Shown one piece after another: positions 1 to 5,642 of a stretch of 6,094 nucleotides of DNA. Where the stretch lies: contig MFIX01000071.1 of assembly GCA_001780825.1 (NCBI GenBank), positions 1 through 6,094 on the forward strand. Reading direction: 5' to 3'. Below the pieces are notes generated by a model. It was given only the letters and a program-made list of their open reading frames with translations. It made no database searches and was not told where the DNA came from. The translations under genes and the position numbers were made by a program. The first letter of the stretch is position 1; every line of letters starts with the position of its first letter. This DNA comes from Candidatus Glassbacteria bacterium RIFCSPLOWO2_12_FULL_58_11. GTDB taxonomy: Bacteria; Gemmatimonadota; Glassbacteria; GWA2-58-10.

Positions 1-542
1 CGCAAGACAAATTCCAGCGGCGAGAGCCGGCTCACTTCGAGCAGCAGACGGCCCTCGGGGCTTTTTTCCAGCAGCAGCCTCCTTCTCTCCGGGCTTAAGG
101 GCGCCTGGCGCGACTCAGGGAGAAGAATTTTCTCCAGCACCGGCCGAAAATCCTCGCGCCAGCGCCGCAGCCTGGCCGCATCTTTCCGGCTGAACCCGGC
201 GAATGAATCGGCGGTGCGCTCGAAATCAGTCCACCACTGGAGGGACCGGCCATCCTTCAGGATCAGTGCCGTGTTGAGCTCCGGCTCCAGGTATGCCGCT
301 CCGTAGGCCTTCAGCTCCAGGTCCGTGTACCAGGGCATGTCGGTGATCGCACGGTGGAAAAAAGAATGGGTATTGTGCAGGAACCCGGGATGCAGCGGGT
401 CCTCGACAGTCGCCAGGCCGCCGCCGGGAACCGCCAGGCGCTCCAGGCAGAGGGTCTTGAGGCCCGCGCGGCCCAGGTATGCCTGGAGGATCAGGCTGTT
501 GTGGCCCGCTCCCAGGATGATCCCATCATAGCTGGATTCCAT
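1..542 (-). CDS. FAD-dependent oxidoreductase, phytoene desaturase/PYROXD2-like (partial, 3' end outside window)
   Basis: Reading the minus strand from the ATG at 542 gives 180 uninterrupted codons up to the left edge. The N-terminus is a Rossmann dinucleotide-binding fold: a beta strand (residues 5-10), the glycine motif GAGHNSL (11-17), a helix, and the acidic end of strand 2 at E34. GGG at 40-42 matches the second FAD-contacting glycine motif of this superfamily, followed by the HPGFLHNTHSFFH stretch (51-63). The GAGHNxL form is typical of the CrtI/PYROXD2 branch of NAD(P)/FAD amine-oxidase-like proteins. Members are usually about 500-560 residues, so roughly two thirds is missing. The ATG at 542 is preferred because the glycine motif begins ten residues later, as usual; no strong Shine-Dalgarno site precedes it. 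Substrate cannot be told: carotenoid desaturation is one possibility, but many relatives have no known substrate. It lies on the same strand as the GH4 gene but 359 bp away, so it is probably a separate transcript. Confidence 0.85.
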   Translation of the reverse strand, partial: MESSYDGIILGAGHNSLILQAYLGRAGLKTLCLERLAVPGGGLATVEDPLHPGFLHNTHSFFHRAITDMPWYTDLELKAYGAAYLEPELNTALILKDGRSLQWWTDFERTADSFAGFSRKDAARLRRWREDFRPVLEKILLPESRQAPLSPERRRLLLEKSPEGRLLLEVSRLSPLEFVL

Positions 543-586
543 GCGCCGCCGCTGGAAAAAGTGGATATATCGGTTCAGGTTTGCGG

Positions 587-615
587 AAGTTAACAGGGCG
601 GGAGGTGGTTTTCAA
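587..615 (-). promoter_or_regulatory. Candidate weak promoter for the FAD oxidoreductase
   Basis: On the minus strand TTGAAA (615-610, 5 of 6 to the -35 consensus) is followed after 17 bases by TAACTT (592-587, 3 of 6), preceded by TGT as in an extended -10. It would leave a leader of about 40 bases before the ATG at 542. The -10 box is poor, so this is tentative. Confidence 0.25.
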
Positions 616-675
616 GGAATTAGGAGGAGTATTTTCCGTTAAGTTTGAAGCCGTCAGTTGATCCGCAAAACAATG

Positions 676-690
676 CGGGCGCGGCATGCC
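676..690. repeat. Half copy of the 796 palindrome (direct repeat)
   Basis: CGGGCGCGGCATGCC here is identical to 796-810, offset by exactly 120 bp. The right arm that would complete the palindrome is missing: the sequence continues TTCTGTCGG instead of GCGCCCC. It looks like a truncated or diverged copy. Confidence 0.7.
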
Positions 691-725
691 TTCTGTCGGA
701 AGATCAATTAAAGGGCGTTGGTGTA

Positions 726-747
726 GGGGCGACCGGCGGGTTGCCCC
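726..747. repeat. REP-like hairpin, GTAGGGGC-type left arm
   Basis: GGGGCGACC (726-734) pairs with GGTTGCCCC (739-747) around a four-base loop; one G-T pair is included. It is preceded by GTGTA, so the left arm resembles the GTAGGGGC end seen as its complement in the other copies. Confidence 0.6.
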
Positions 748-795
748 CCTGATTTACAAATCCAGCCCCAATTTACTGCAATGCTAAATGAAAAA

Positions 796-821
796 CGGGC
801 GCGGCATGCCGCGCCCCTACG
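796..821. repeat. REP-like element with perfect 20-bp palindrome
   Basis: Positions 797-816 are a perfect palindrome, GGGCGCGGCA followed by its reverse complement. The right flank CGCCCCTACG (812-821) recurs exactly at 880-889, and the left 15 bases recur at 676-690. There is no T-run, so a simple terminator is unlikely. Confidence 0.75.
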
Positions 822-861
822 GGAGATTTATCTCAGGTATATAAGCAAAAACAACATAATA

Positions 862-889
862 TAGGGGTGGTTCGCGAACCGCCCCTACG
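862..889. repeat. REP-like 26-bp palindrome just past the GH4 stop codon
   Basis: TAGGGGTGGTTCG (862-874) is followed directly by CGAACCGCCCCTA (875-887), its reverse complement except for one T/C difference at position 868. The right end CGCCCCTACG is shared with 812-821. It begins 13 bp beyond the GH4 stop codon. It could protect the 3' end of that message or slow the polymerase, but the plus-strand form folds slightly better (U-G) than the minus-strand form (A-C), and no T-run follows. Confidence 0.75.
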
Positions 890-901
890 CTTTGTGCCCT
901 C

Positions 902-2278
902 TCAACTTTTGTACCAGGGCAGATGCGCTTTCTGGGCTTCCAGCAGCTCATCGGCCAGTTGTCCGGCCTGCTCGAGACTCCTTACCGCGCCATCCAGGAC
1001 CAGCGCCTGGACAAACTTGTCCCGGCTGCCCTCCAGCGCGGCCTCGACCACGGTTTCGCACCAGGCCAGCCTTCCGGCTATCACCCCGGCCTGGGCCGTG
1101 CTCAGCGGAGGCTGCTGCAGCGGCCGCAAGCCCTCCAGGCTGGCCGCGGCCGGGCTTTCCAAGACTGCATCCGCGGGCAGGTTGGGCGCCTGGCCCTGGT
1201 TGGGCAGGTTGGCCGAATAGACTTTCCCGCGGTTGCCGCGGATACTGGCGATAATATCCATCACCTGCTCATGCTCGCCCACCGAGCGCTCGAAATACTG
1301 CGAGCTTAAGGGAGCCTCGGCATAAGCCTCTTCGCTCATCCGGGCGAACTCGCGGTCCCCGGCGGCGATTGTGCGCTCGAAGCTGTATGACTCTGTCCCC
1401 AGGGTCTTGCCGAAATATGCCCCCTCGCGGCTGAACAGGGCCGGGAAAAACTCGGTGGCGTGACGGTCCATGGCGGCCGGGAATGCGCCGAAAGCGAGCA
1501 GCATACTCCAACTGAACGGGTTGAGCTGTTCCGGCTCATCCGGGCCCGGCTCCCAGTGGCCGCTCGCCAGGAAGAGCTCGGCCAGGTTGCCCTCCACCCG
1601 CTTGCGCGAGAGCTTTTCCCGGGCAATCTCTTTAAGCCGGCCGGACAGGTCACTGCCGGCTGTGCCGGTGCCGGTGAACCAGGTCAGGTGGTTCAGACCC
1701 ACCGCCGTGTACTCGAAATCTTTCAACGGTACTTTCAGGCTTTCCGCAAGATATTTGGCGACCTCGTTCACTCCATGGCAGAGCCCGGTCACCTTGGCCC
1801 CGGTGGCCTTGCGGATCGCCCGGCAGACCGGGGTCATCGGGTTGGAGTAATTGAAGAAAAGCGCTTTTGGCGCCAGCTCCAGCACATCCCGGGCGATCGC
1901 CACCATCGCCGGGATCATTCGCATGGCCCGCGAGGTCCCGCCGGGCATTACCGTATCGCCCACCGGCTGGAAGATACCGTATTTCCGCGGGATGAACACA
2001 TCCTGCTCCCAGGCTCGCCTGCCGCCCACGCCCACCGTACAGATCACGACCGTGGCCCCGCGAAGGCAGTCCCGGCGGTCCGTCGAGGCACTAATGGTAA
2101 TGGGCGCCTTGCGCGCCTCGATCATCTTTTTCCCCAGGCGCAGCGCCACTTCAAGGGCTTGCGGATCGATATCCACCATCGCCAGGTCCGCCTCCCAGCC
2201 CAGGCGGACCAGGTCGCCCACCAGTCCGCAGGTGAACATCGCGCTGCCCGCGCCTATCAGGACTACTTTCTCGCGCAT
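902..2278 (-). CDS. Glycoside hydrolase family 4 enzyme, CHGV type (alpha-glucuronidase-like)
   Basis: Complete 458-residue protein. GH4 enzymes cleave glycosides by a redox route needing NAD+ and a divalent metal, usually Mn2+, in the cytoplasm. Visible motifs: the Rossmann glycine loop GAGS (9-12), the acidic VDID end of strand 2 (35-38), the long family signature around residues 91-124 (EQDVFIPRKYG to MIPAM), NP at 146-147, the metal-site C167-H168 and GLNH with H197, and the late NLP signature near 366-368. Length is normal for the family. From published GH4 motif groups, CHGx marks alpha-glucuronidases while CHSV, CHEV, CDMP and CN(V/I)P mark other specificities, so CHGV points to uronic-acid glycosides; alpha-glucosidase or alpha-galactosidase activity remains possible. 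A TTG six codons upstream keeps the frame open, but the ATG at 2278 has a well-placed AGAGGA site. It is transcribed away from the DUF2975-HTH operon and may share its control region. Confidence 0.93.
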   Translation of the reverse strand: MREKVVLIGAGSAMFTCGLVGDLVRLGWEADLAMVDIDPQALEVALRLGKKMIEARKAPITISASTDRRDCLRGATVVICTVGVGGRRAWEQDVFIPRKYGIFQPVGDTVMPGGTSRAMRMIPAMVAIARDVLELAPKALFFNYSNPMTPVCRAIRKATGAKVTGLCHGVNEVAKYLAESLKVPLKDFEYTAVGLNHLTWFTGTGTAGSDLSGRLKEIAREKLSRKRVEGNLAELFLASGHWEPGPDEPEQLNPFSWSMLLAFGAFPAAMDRHATEFFPALFSREGAYFGKTLGTESYSFERTIAAGDREFARMSEEAYAEAPLSSQYFERSVGEHEQVMDIIASIRGNRGKVYSANLPNQGQAPNLPADAVLESPAAASLEGLRPLQQPPLSTAQAGVIAGRLAWCETVVEAALEGSRDKFVQALVLDGAVRSLEQAGQLADELLEAQKAHLPWYKS

Positions 2279-2285
2279 GGTAATT

Positions 2286-2291
2286 TCCTCT
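2286..2291 (-). promoter_or_regulatory. Ribosome binding site fixing the GH4 start
   Basis: On the minus strand AGAGGA ends seven bases before the ATG at 2278. The in-frame TTG at 2296 lies immediately upstream of this site and has no such sequence at the right distance, so the shorter protein is preferred. Confidence 0.8.
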
Positions 2292-2430
2292 TTCAAAGAG
2301 TTTATGCAAAGCGGCGAATTTGAGTTTTCGGTCCAATAAAACTAATCCTTCCCTGCAGTTCTGGCAACCAGCCCAGGCTTTTTCGTTCAGGTTTGCGGGC
2401 GTGGTTTATCCGTGTGATATTTATTTATAT

Positions 2431-2479
2431 ACGATAATAAATTATTATTAAACGATAAAAACAACTTGACAAACGATAA
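2431..2479. promoter_or_regulatory. Three ACGATAA direct repeats at 21-bp period, probable operator
   Basis: ACGATAA occurs at 2431-2437, 2452-2458 and 2473-2479, a spacing of exactly 21 bp each time, so all three face the same side of the helix. Copies one and three share the longer form ACGATAATA; copy two reads ACGATAAAA. The third copy lies in the spacer of the plus-strand promoter, the position expected for repression. A 15-bp inverted repeat (ATAATAA, centre A, TTATTAT; 2434-2448) overlaps copy one. The Xre-type protein encoded in the downstream operon is the natural candidate to bind here; this is inferred from location and symmetry. Confidence 0.6.
2444..2472 (-). promoter_or_regulatory. 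Candidate divergent promoter for the GH4 gene
   Basis: On the minus strand TTGTCA (2472-2467, 5 of 6) is followed after 17 bases by AATAAT (2449-2444, 5 of 6). It overlaps the -35 box of the opposite promoter and the repeat array. The leader to the ATG at 2278 would be about 160 bases. AT-rich DNA yields such -10 boxes easily, hence low confidence. Confidence 0.35.
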
Positions 2480-2494
2480 TACTGTGCTTAGAAT
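2466..2494 (+). promoter_or_regulatory. Strong sigma70-type promoter of the DUF2975-HTH operon
   Basis: TTGACA (2466-2471, perfect) is followed after exactly 17 bases by TAGAAT (2489-2494, 5 of 6). Transcription should start near 2501, leaving a leader of about 37 bases that ends in a strong ribosome site (CAGGAGG, 2524-2530). An ACGATAA repeat sits between the two boxes. Confidence 0.75.
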
Positions 2495-2537
2495 TAAATA
2501 AATTCCCACATCATTCACTTTTTCAGGAGGAACAAAC

Positions 2538-3179
2538 ATGACTGGACCGAGCCGGTCTCCCCTTGCCAGGACCCTCTCTTTCATCCTGGCCGCTCTCTGG
2601 TATCTCTGCCTGGCCTGGAATGCGGTAATGCTGGCATTCCTGATCGCTGTGATCGGGGGGATCAAGATGCCTGAGGGGGTAGTGGTAATGACGCCGCTTC
2701 CGGTAGCAGTCACTTACTTGAAAGAAAGCGAGAGTTCTCCCGGGACAGTGATTCCCGAGGAGCGTGCTATCGTAGTGAAGGGGCATACAGATATAATCGT
2801 CGACTTCAAGGAAAAACAGGACCGGGTGATCCTGGCGGTTGTAATGCTGATCCTTTCCCTGGGTGCTTTACTGATAGTCCGTGAGCTGCGCGCGATCCTG
2901 CGCGAGGTAAAAAGCGGACGACCGTTCAGCGCAGAGAACCCGAAACGATTAAAAAGGATCGGCTGGCTGGTGCTGGCGCTCGGCCCGCTGGAGGGAGGCT
3001 GGGCCATGTGGATGGCCTCGCGTTTTCTCGACAGGCTGGCCATACCGGGCGCGACACTTTCAATAAACCTGATGATGATCCATTTCGATTCGATTCTTCT
3101 CGGCCTGCTGATCCTGCTGATCGCCCGGATTTTCGAGCTGGGCGTAAGGCTCCAGGAGGAGCAGGACCTGACGGTCTAG
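2538..3179 (+). CDS. DUF2975 domain integral membrane protein (YoaS-like)
   Basis: A 213-residue membrane protein. Four hydrophobic segments are visible at about residues 12-40, 96-115, 139-160 and 183-203. A loop of about 55 residues follows the first, and a basic/polar loop carries the family hallmark GRPFSAENPKRLKRIG (127-142). The C-terminus EEQDLTV (207-213) is another conserved DUF2975 feature. The start is well supported by CAGGAGG seven bases upstream. The biochemical role of DUF2975 proteins is not known to me; they are regularly encoded next to a small Xre-type regulator, as in the Bacillus subtilis yoaS-yozG pair, and here the HTH gene follows after 14 bp. The likely arrangement is a membrane partner that senses something or holds the regulator, but that is inference. 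Expression probably depends on the promoter at 2466-2494. Confidence 0.88.
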   Translation: MTGPSRSPLARTLSFILAALWYLCLAWNAVMLAFLIAVIGGIKMPEGVVVMTPLPVAVTYLKESESSPGTVIPEERAIVVKGHTDIIVDFKEKQDRVILAVVMLILSLGALLIVRELRAILREVKSGRPFSAENPKRLKRIGWLVLALGPLEGGWAMWMASRFLDRLAIPGATLSINLMMIHFDSILLGLLILLIARIFELGVRLQEEQDLTV

Positions 3180-3193
3180 AGGGGAGAGAGAAT

Positions 3194-3412
3194 ATGCCGA
3201 TTAATGTCAATCTGGACCTGATGCTGGTGCGGCGCAAGATGTCGCTGACCGAGCTCTCGGAGAAAGTGGGAGTGACCCTGGCGAACCTTTCCGTGCTGAA
3301 GACCGGCAAGGCCCGGGCAATCCGCTTCTCGACCCTCGAGGCGATCTGCGCGGCCCTGGACTGTCAGCCGGGCGACCTGCTGGAATTCTCCGGAAAGCCG
3401 GCAGGGGAATAA
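3194..3412 (+). CDS. Small Xre/Cro-type helix-turn-helix regulator (YozG-like)
   Basis: A 72-residue protein consisting almost wholly of one Xre/Cro HTH domain (about residues 6-66). The helix-turn-helix proper is SLTELSEKVGVTLANLSVLKTGK (17-39, given as its span): first helix around TELSEKV, turn at G26, recognition helix around LANLSVLK. The closing signature STLEAICAALDCQPGDLLEF is the usual C-terminal half. It is the type of regulator found beside DUF2975 proteins. The ATG at 3194 is chosen because GGGGAGAG lies just upstream and because the domain starts at once; the open frame extends further upstream but only by overlapping the DUF2975 gene. The 14-bp gap indicates co-transcription. 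It is probably a DNA-binding repressor acting on its own operon through the ACGATAA repeats. Confidence 0.93.
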   Translation: MPINVNLDLMLVRRKMSLTELSEKVGVTLANLSVLKTGKARAIRFSTLEAICAALDCQPGDLLEFSGKPAGE

Positions 3413-3419
3413 AATATTT

Positions 3420-3448
3420 TTGAAAATACGCATCATTTTAAATATAAT
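3420..3448 (+). promoter_or_regulatory. Near-consensus sigma70-type promoter ahead of the lipoprotein gene
   Basis: TTGAAA (3420-3425, 5 of 6) is followed after exactly 17 bases by TATAAT (3443-3448, perfect). It begins eight bases after the HTH stop codon. Start of transcription near 3455 would give the lipoprotein gene a leader of roughly 218 bases that includes all hairpins at 3468-3622. No ACGATAA copy is found here. Confidence 0.65.
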
Positions 3449-3467
3449 TCCACAAATTAAACTACTA

Positions 3468-3622
3468 CCGGCTGAAGCCGGAAGATTTAGGGCGGCTTAC
3501 TCGCTCGACCGGATGGAATCCGGCTCTCGCAGCCGCCTGCAAAGACATAAAACCAGCCCCTTCGGGGCATACTAAAGTCTTCGCCTTAAGGCGAGGGATT
3601 TTCTCCCATTCCCCGAATGGGA
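3468..3622 (+). repeat. Run of five hairpins in the lipoprotein gene leader
   Basis: Five stems follow one another. (1) CCGGC/GCCGG with TGAA loop, 3468-3481. (2) An outer stem GGCGGCT/AGCCGCC (3491-3497 with 3531-3537) enclosing CCGGAT/ATCCGG with GGA loop (3509-3523). (3) GCCCC/GGGGC with TTC loop, 3556-3568. (4) CTTCGCC/GGCGAGG around TTAA, 3579-3596, with one U-G pair. (5) TCCCATTC/GAATGGGA with CCC loop, 3604-3622. None is followed by a T-run, so these are not simple terminators. It may be a structured mRNA leader or a remnant of a hairpin-rich mobile element of the IS200/IS605 or REP kind; no transposase is present. I match it to no known riboswitch class. Confidence 0.6.
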
Positions 3623-3659
3623 CATTAAAGCCTCACGGAACCAAAGATAGGGTAATACG

Positions 3660-3664
3660 AGGAG
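3660..3664 (+). promoter_or_regulatory. Ribosome binding site fixing the lipoprotein start
   Basis: AGGAG ends eight bases before the ATG at 3673. An in-frame TTG at 3667 lies only two bases from it, too close to be used, so the protein is taken to start at 3673. Confidence 0.75.
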
Positions 3665-3672
3665 AGTTGAAA

Positions 3673-5391
3673 ATGTGGAAGAAGGCAATATGCCTGTCCG
3701 CGGTACTCGATATTATGCTGCTTGGCGTCTCCTGCGCCCCGCCGCAGCAGGCCCCCCCGCAGGTGGAGCAAAAAATGCGGGTCCCGCTCTACGGCATGTT
3801 CGAGACTTTTGTCGAAAACACCCGCGTTTACCATAACCCGTTCTCCGAAACCGAGCTGCGCGCCAGGTTCACCTCGCCCTCGGGGCGCGGGGTGAATTAT
3901 TTCGGCTTCTATGACGGAGGCAACACCTGGCGCCAGCGTTTCATGCCCGATGAGCCCGGCACCTGGCTCTACAACCTCTCATTCAGCGATGGCGCACCGG
4001 GGGCAATGGGCGTTTTCGAATGCGTGGCCGCGGGGGCCAAACCGGGACCCTGGAAGCCGGACCCGGAAAACCCGCGCTGGCTGCTCAGCGCCGATGGCAA
4101 CCGTTTCGCGCCGGTGGCTGTCTTTGCCGACTGCTACCTGACCCCGCTGGACTGGAAAGATGCGATACAGTGGTGCAAGGAAAAAGGCTTCAACACCCTG
4201 GTGACCCCGACCTTCAATACCCGTTTCTGGGCCGAGGAGTGGGACAACCTGACCGCTTTCGCCCTTCAACCCGGAGAACTGAAAAGGATTGTCGATTACG
4301 ACAGATATAACTTACAGATGTGGGGACAGTGGGATGACATGATCCGCACCGCGGGACTTGCCGGGATATATATCGGCGCGTTCGAGGGGCCCTGCGGGAA
4401 ATACGGCGGCCAGGAAAATGGGAAATATCCCCCCAACGAGCTGGTTTTTTCGCCCGCAATGCGCGACCGCTTCGACACCGAGCGCAACAAGCGGATCATC
4501 CGTTACCTGATCGCCCGCCAGGGGGCTTTCTGGAACCTGGCCTACTGGTCGCTGGGCAACACCGAGGTTTTCCGTCACTGTGTCGCCGATGAGCGGGAAT
4601 TTATCGAGTACGGAGAATATTTCGCCTCGGCTGCCCCTTTCGGCAGGCTGCTCACCGCTCAGGACTGCGAGCAGGTCCACGGTGAAAACCGCCGCTGGCT
4701 CTCCGGGTTGAATATCCCCGCCTCGCGCAAGCTCAACACGGTCCAGACCGCCGCGGGCAATTACGACAACCCGGAGTGGACCAAGGCCGGTCCGAACAAC
4801 CAACTGGCCCTGGATGCCTGGGGCCGGCCGCCGCAGTACGGAGGGTTCCCGGTCCTTTCAACCGAGGGGCTGTGGGAGGGCCAGGGCCGGGCGAAAAAGC
4901 CGCTGCGGGTTATCTGGGGCTTCCTGGCCGCCGGGGCGCATGCGGTCTGGGCCGACTGGAACTATGAGAACGCCGACAACACCTTTGGCTCGATCGGCAG
5001 GTGCTGGAGCCCGGTAAAGCCGCTGGAGAAGCACCTGTTCCGCACCAGCGACCTTGGAGCGAACTGTTCCGGGGATGAAGAGCTGCCGATTGCGCTGGAG
5101 CACCTGAAAACCTATCAGTACTGGAAGATGAAGCCGCACAACGAGCTTGTCGCCGGCGGAGCGGAGGCTTACTGCCTGGCCGAGCCGGGCAGCCAGTACA
5201 TGATTTATGCTCCTGAGGGCGGGACAGTCAAGCTGGACCTGAACAGCGCGCCGGGGCCTTTTACCGCCCGCTGGCTCGATCCGCGCCAGGGAACTTACAC
5301 TGAGCCGGAGAGGTTCGAGGGCGGCGCGGCGCGCTCTTTCGCGGCTCCCGGCAATGAGGACTGGGTCCTCTCGGTTACTCCCGCAAAATGA
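3673..5391 (+). CDS. Lipoprotein with DUF5060, TIM-barrel glycosidase-like and collagen-binding-like domains
   Basis: A 572-residue exported protein. The N-terminus is a short basic stretch, a hydrophobic core with an odd D13, and a lipobox-like LGVSC, so Cys21 should be acylated; A22 at +2 fits outer-membrane sorting. Residues about 37-118 match the DUF5060 beta-sandwich (FETF, NPF, ARFTSPSG, GFYDGGNTW, FMPDEPGTW). About 128-465 form a TIM-barrel region like DUF4038 and related glycosidases: LGNTE with E298 and the late STEG with E398 are good candidates for the acid/base and nucleophile pair. About 482-570 resemble the putative collagen-binding domain that ends many DUF4038 proteins (YMIYAPEGG, RWLDPRQG, closing DWVL). 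Relatives include glycan-active enzymes, so a plant or microbial polysaccharide side-chain hydrolase is likely; the substrate is not readable. It has its own promoter at 3420-3448 and a long structured leader. Confidence 0.87.
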   Translation: MWKKAICLSAVLDIMLLGVSCAPPQQAPPQVEQKMRVPLYGMFETFVENTRVYHNPFSETELRARFTSPSGRGVNYFGFYDGGNTWRQRFMPDEPGTWLYNLSFSDGAPGAMGVFECVAAGAKPGPWKPDPENPRWLLSADGNRFAPVAVFADCYLTPLDWKDAIQWCKEKGFNTLVTPTFNTRFWAEEWDNLTAFALQPGELKRIVDYDRYNLQMWGQWDDMIRTAGLAGIYIGAFEGPCGKYGGQENGKYPPNELVFSPAMRDRFDTERNKRIIRYLIARQGAFWNLAYWSLGNTEVFRHCVADEREFIEYGEYFASAAPFGRLLTAQDCEQVHGENRRWLSGLNIPASRKLNTVQTAAGNYDNPEWTKAGPNNQLALDAWGRPPQYGGFPVLSTEGLWEGQGRAKKPLRVIWGFLAAGAHAVWADWNYENADNTFGSIGRCWSPVKPLEKHLFRTSDLGANCSGDEELPIALEHLKTYQYWKMKPHNELVAGGAEAYCLAEPGSQYMIYAPEGGTVKLDLNSAPGPFTARWLDPRQGTYTEPERFEGGAARSFAAPGNEDWVLSVTPAK

Positions 5392-5455
5392 GTGCAGGGG
5401 CGTAGTCTGTTCTGCCTCTGCGGAAGATAGTTATTTTCACTTGGTTTATTCACAA

Positions 5456-5470
5456 GCCCGCATGCCGGGC
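5456..5470. repeat. Small hairpin after the lipoprotein gene
   Basis: GCCCG (5456-5460) pairs with CGGGC (5466-5470) around CATGC, 64 bp past the stop codon. It carries the GCATGCC and GGGCGCGG words also seen in the 676 and 796 repeats, but in a different order. No T-run follows, so a terminator role is doubtful. Confidence 0.4.
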
Positions 5471-5495
5471 GCGGGCACGATAAAGATTCCGGCGC

Positions 5496-5534
5496 AGGGG
5501 TACGGTGCACCGTGCTCTCTTCTCTGGCACCCCT
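5496..5534. repeat. REP-like element with ACGGTGCACCGT core
   Basis: A perfect 12-bp palindrome ACGGTGCACCGT (5502-5513) follows AGGGGT (5496-5501), whose complement ACCCCT appears at 5529-5534. The AGGGG...CCCCT outer arms resemble the elements at 726-747 and 862-889, with a different core. This looks like a decayed member of the same family with an inserted or diverged stretch between core and right arm. Confidence 0.5.
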
Positions 5535-5642
5535 CAAAGAAGTGATTTTCAGGTTCAAGCTTTCTGAGAATTTTCGGCTGTAAAATCTAAAGTTTGGTTC
5601 CCGGGATAATCCTCTTTTCGTCCTTGCGAGGGAGTTCTTCTC

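Larger units (their letters stand above)
543..901. other. Non-coding gap with clustered palindromes
   Basis: No open frame here has a start, a ribosome site and plausible composition. The left part (543-660) would hold the promoter of the FAD oxidoreductase gene. From 676 to 889 it holds two complete imperfect or perfect palindromes, one further hairpin and one half element; these are listed separately. The palindromes are GC-rich and separated by AT-richer spacer, which is the look of REP-like repeats rather than of genes. Confidence 0.7.

Noticed and set aside
614..750. Strong Shine-Dalgarno-like AGGAGG (plus strand, near 622-628) with an open frame from a TTG at 644 to a stop near 750
   Set aside because: The TTG is about 16 bases from the ribosome-site-like sequence, too far, and the frame runs through the palindromic repeats. 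No protein feature is visible.
676..889. CRISPR array
   Set aside because: The repeats are palindromes of differing core and irregular spacing, with no uniform spacer length and no cas genes.
1460..2339. Long plus-strand open frames opposite the GH4 gene
   Set aside because: They are antisense shadows of a GC-rich gene; translations are rich in Arg, Pro, His and Gly with no recognisable domain, while the minus strand encodes clear GH4 motifs.
2371..2383. AGCCCAGGCTTTTT as a terminator
   Set aside because: The stem is only three to four base pairs, and no plus-strand gene ends nearby.
3530..3660. Possible c-di-GMP (GEMM) riboswitch, prompted by GCAAAG followed by AAACC
   Set aside because: The conserved hairpin between these words and the downstream tetraloop-receptor pattern are absent; two short words are not enough.
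5605..5610. GATAAT as the -10 box of the AddB-like gene
   Set aside because: No recognisable -35 box lies 16-18 bases upstream.
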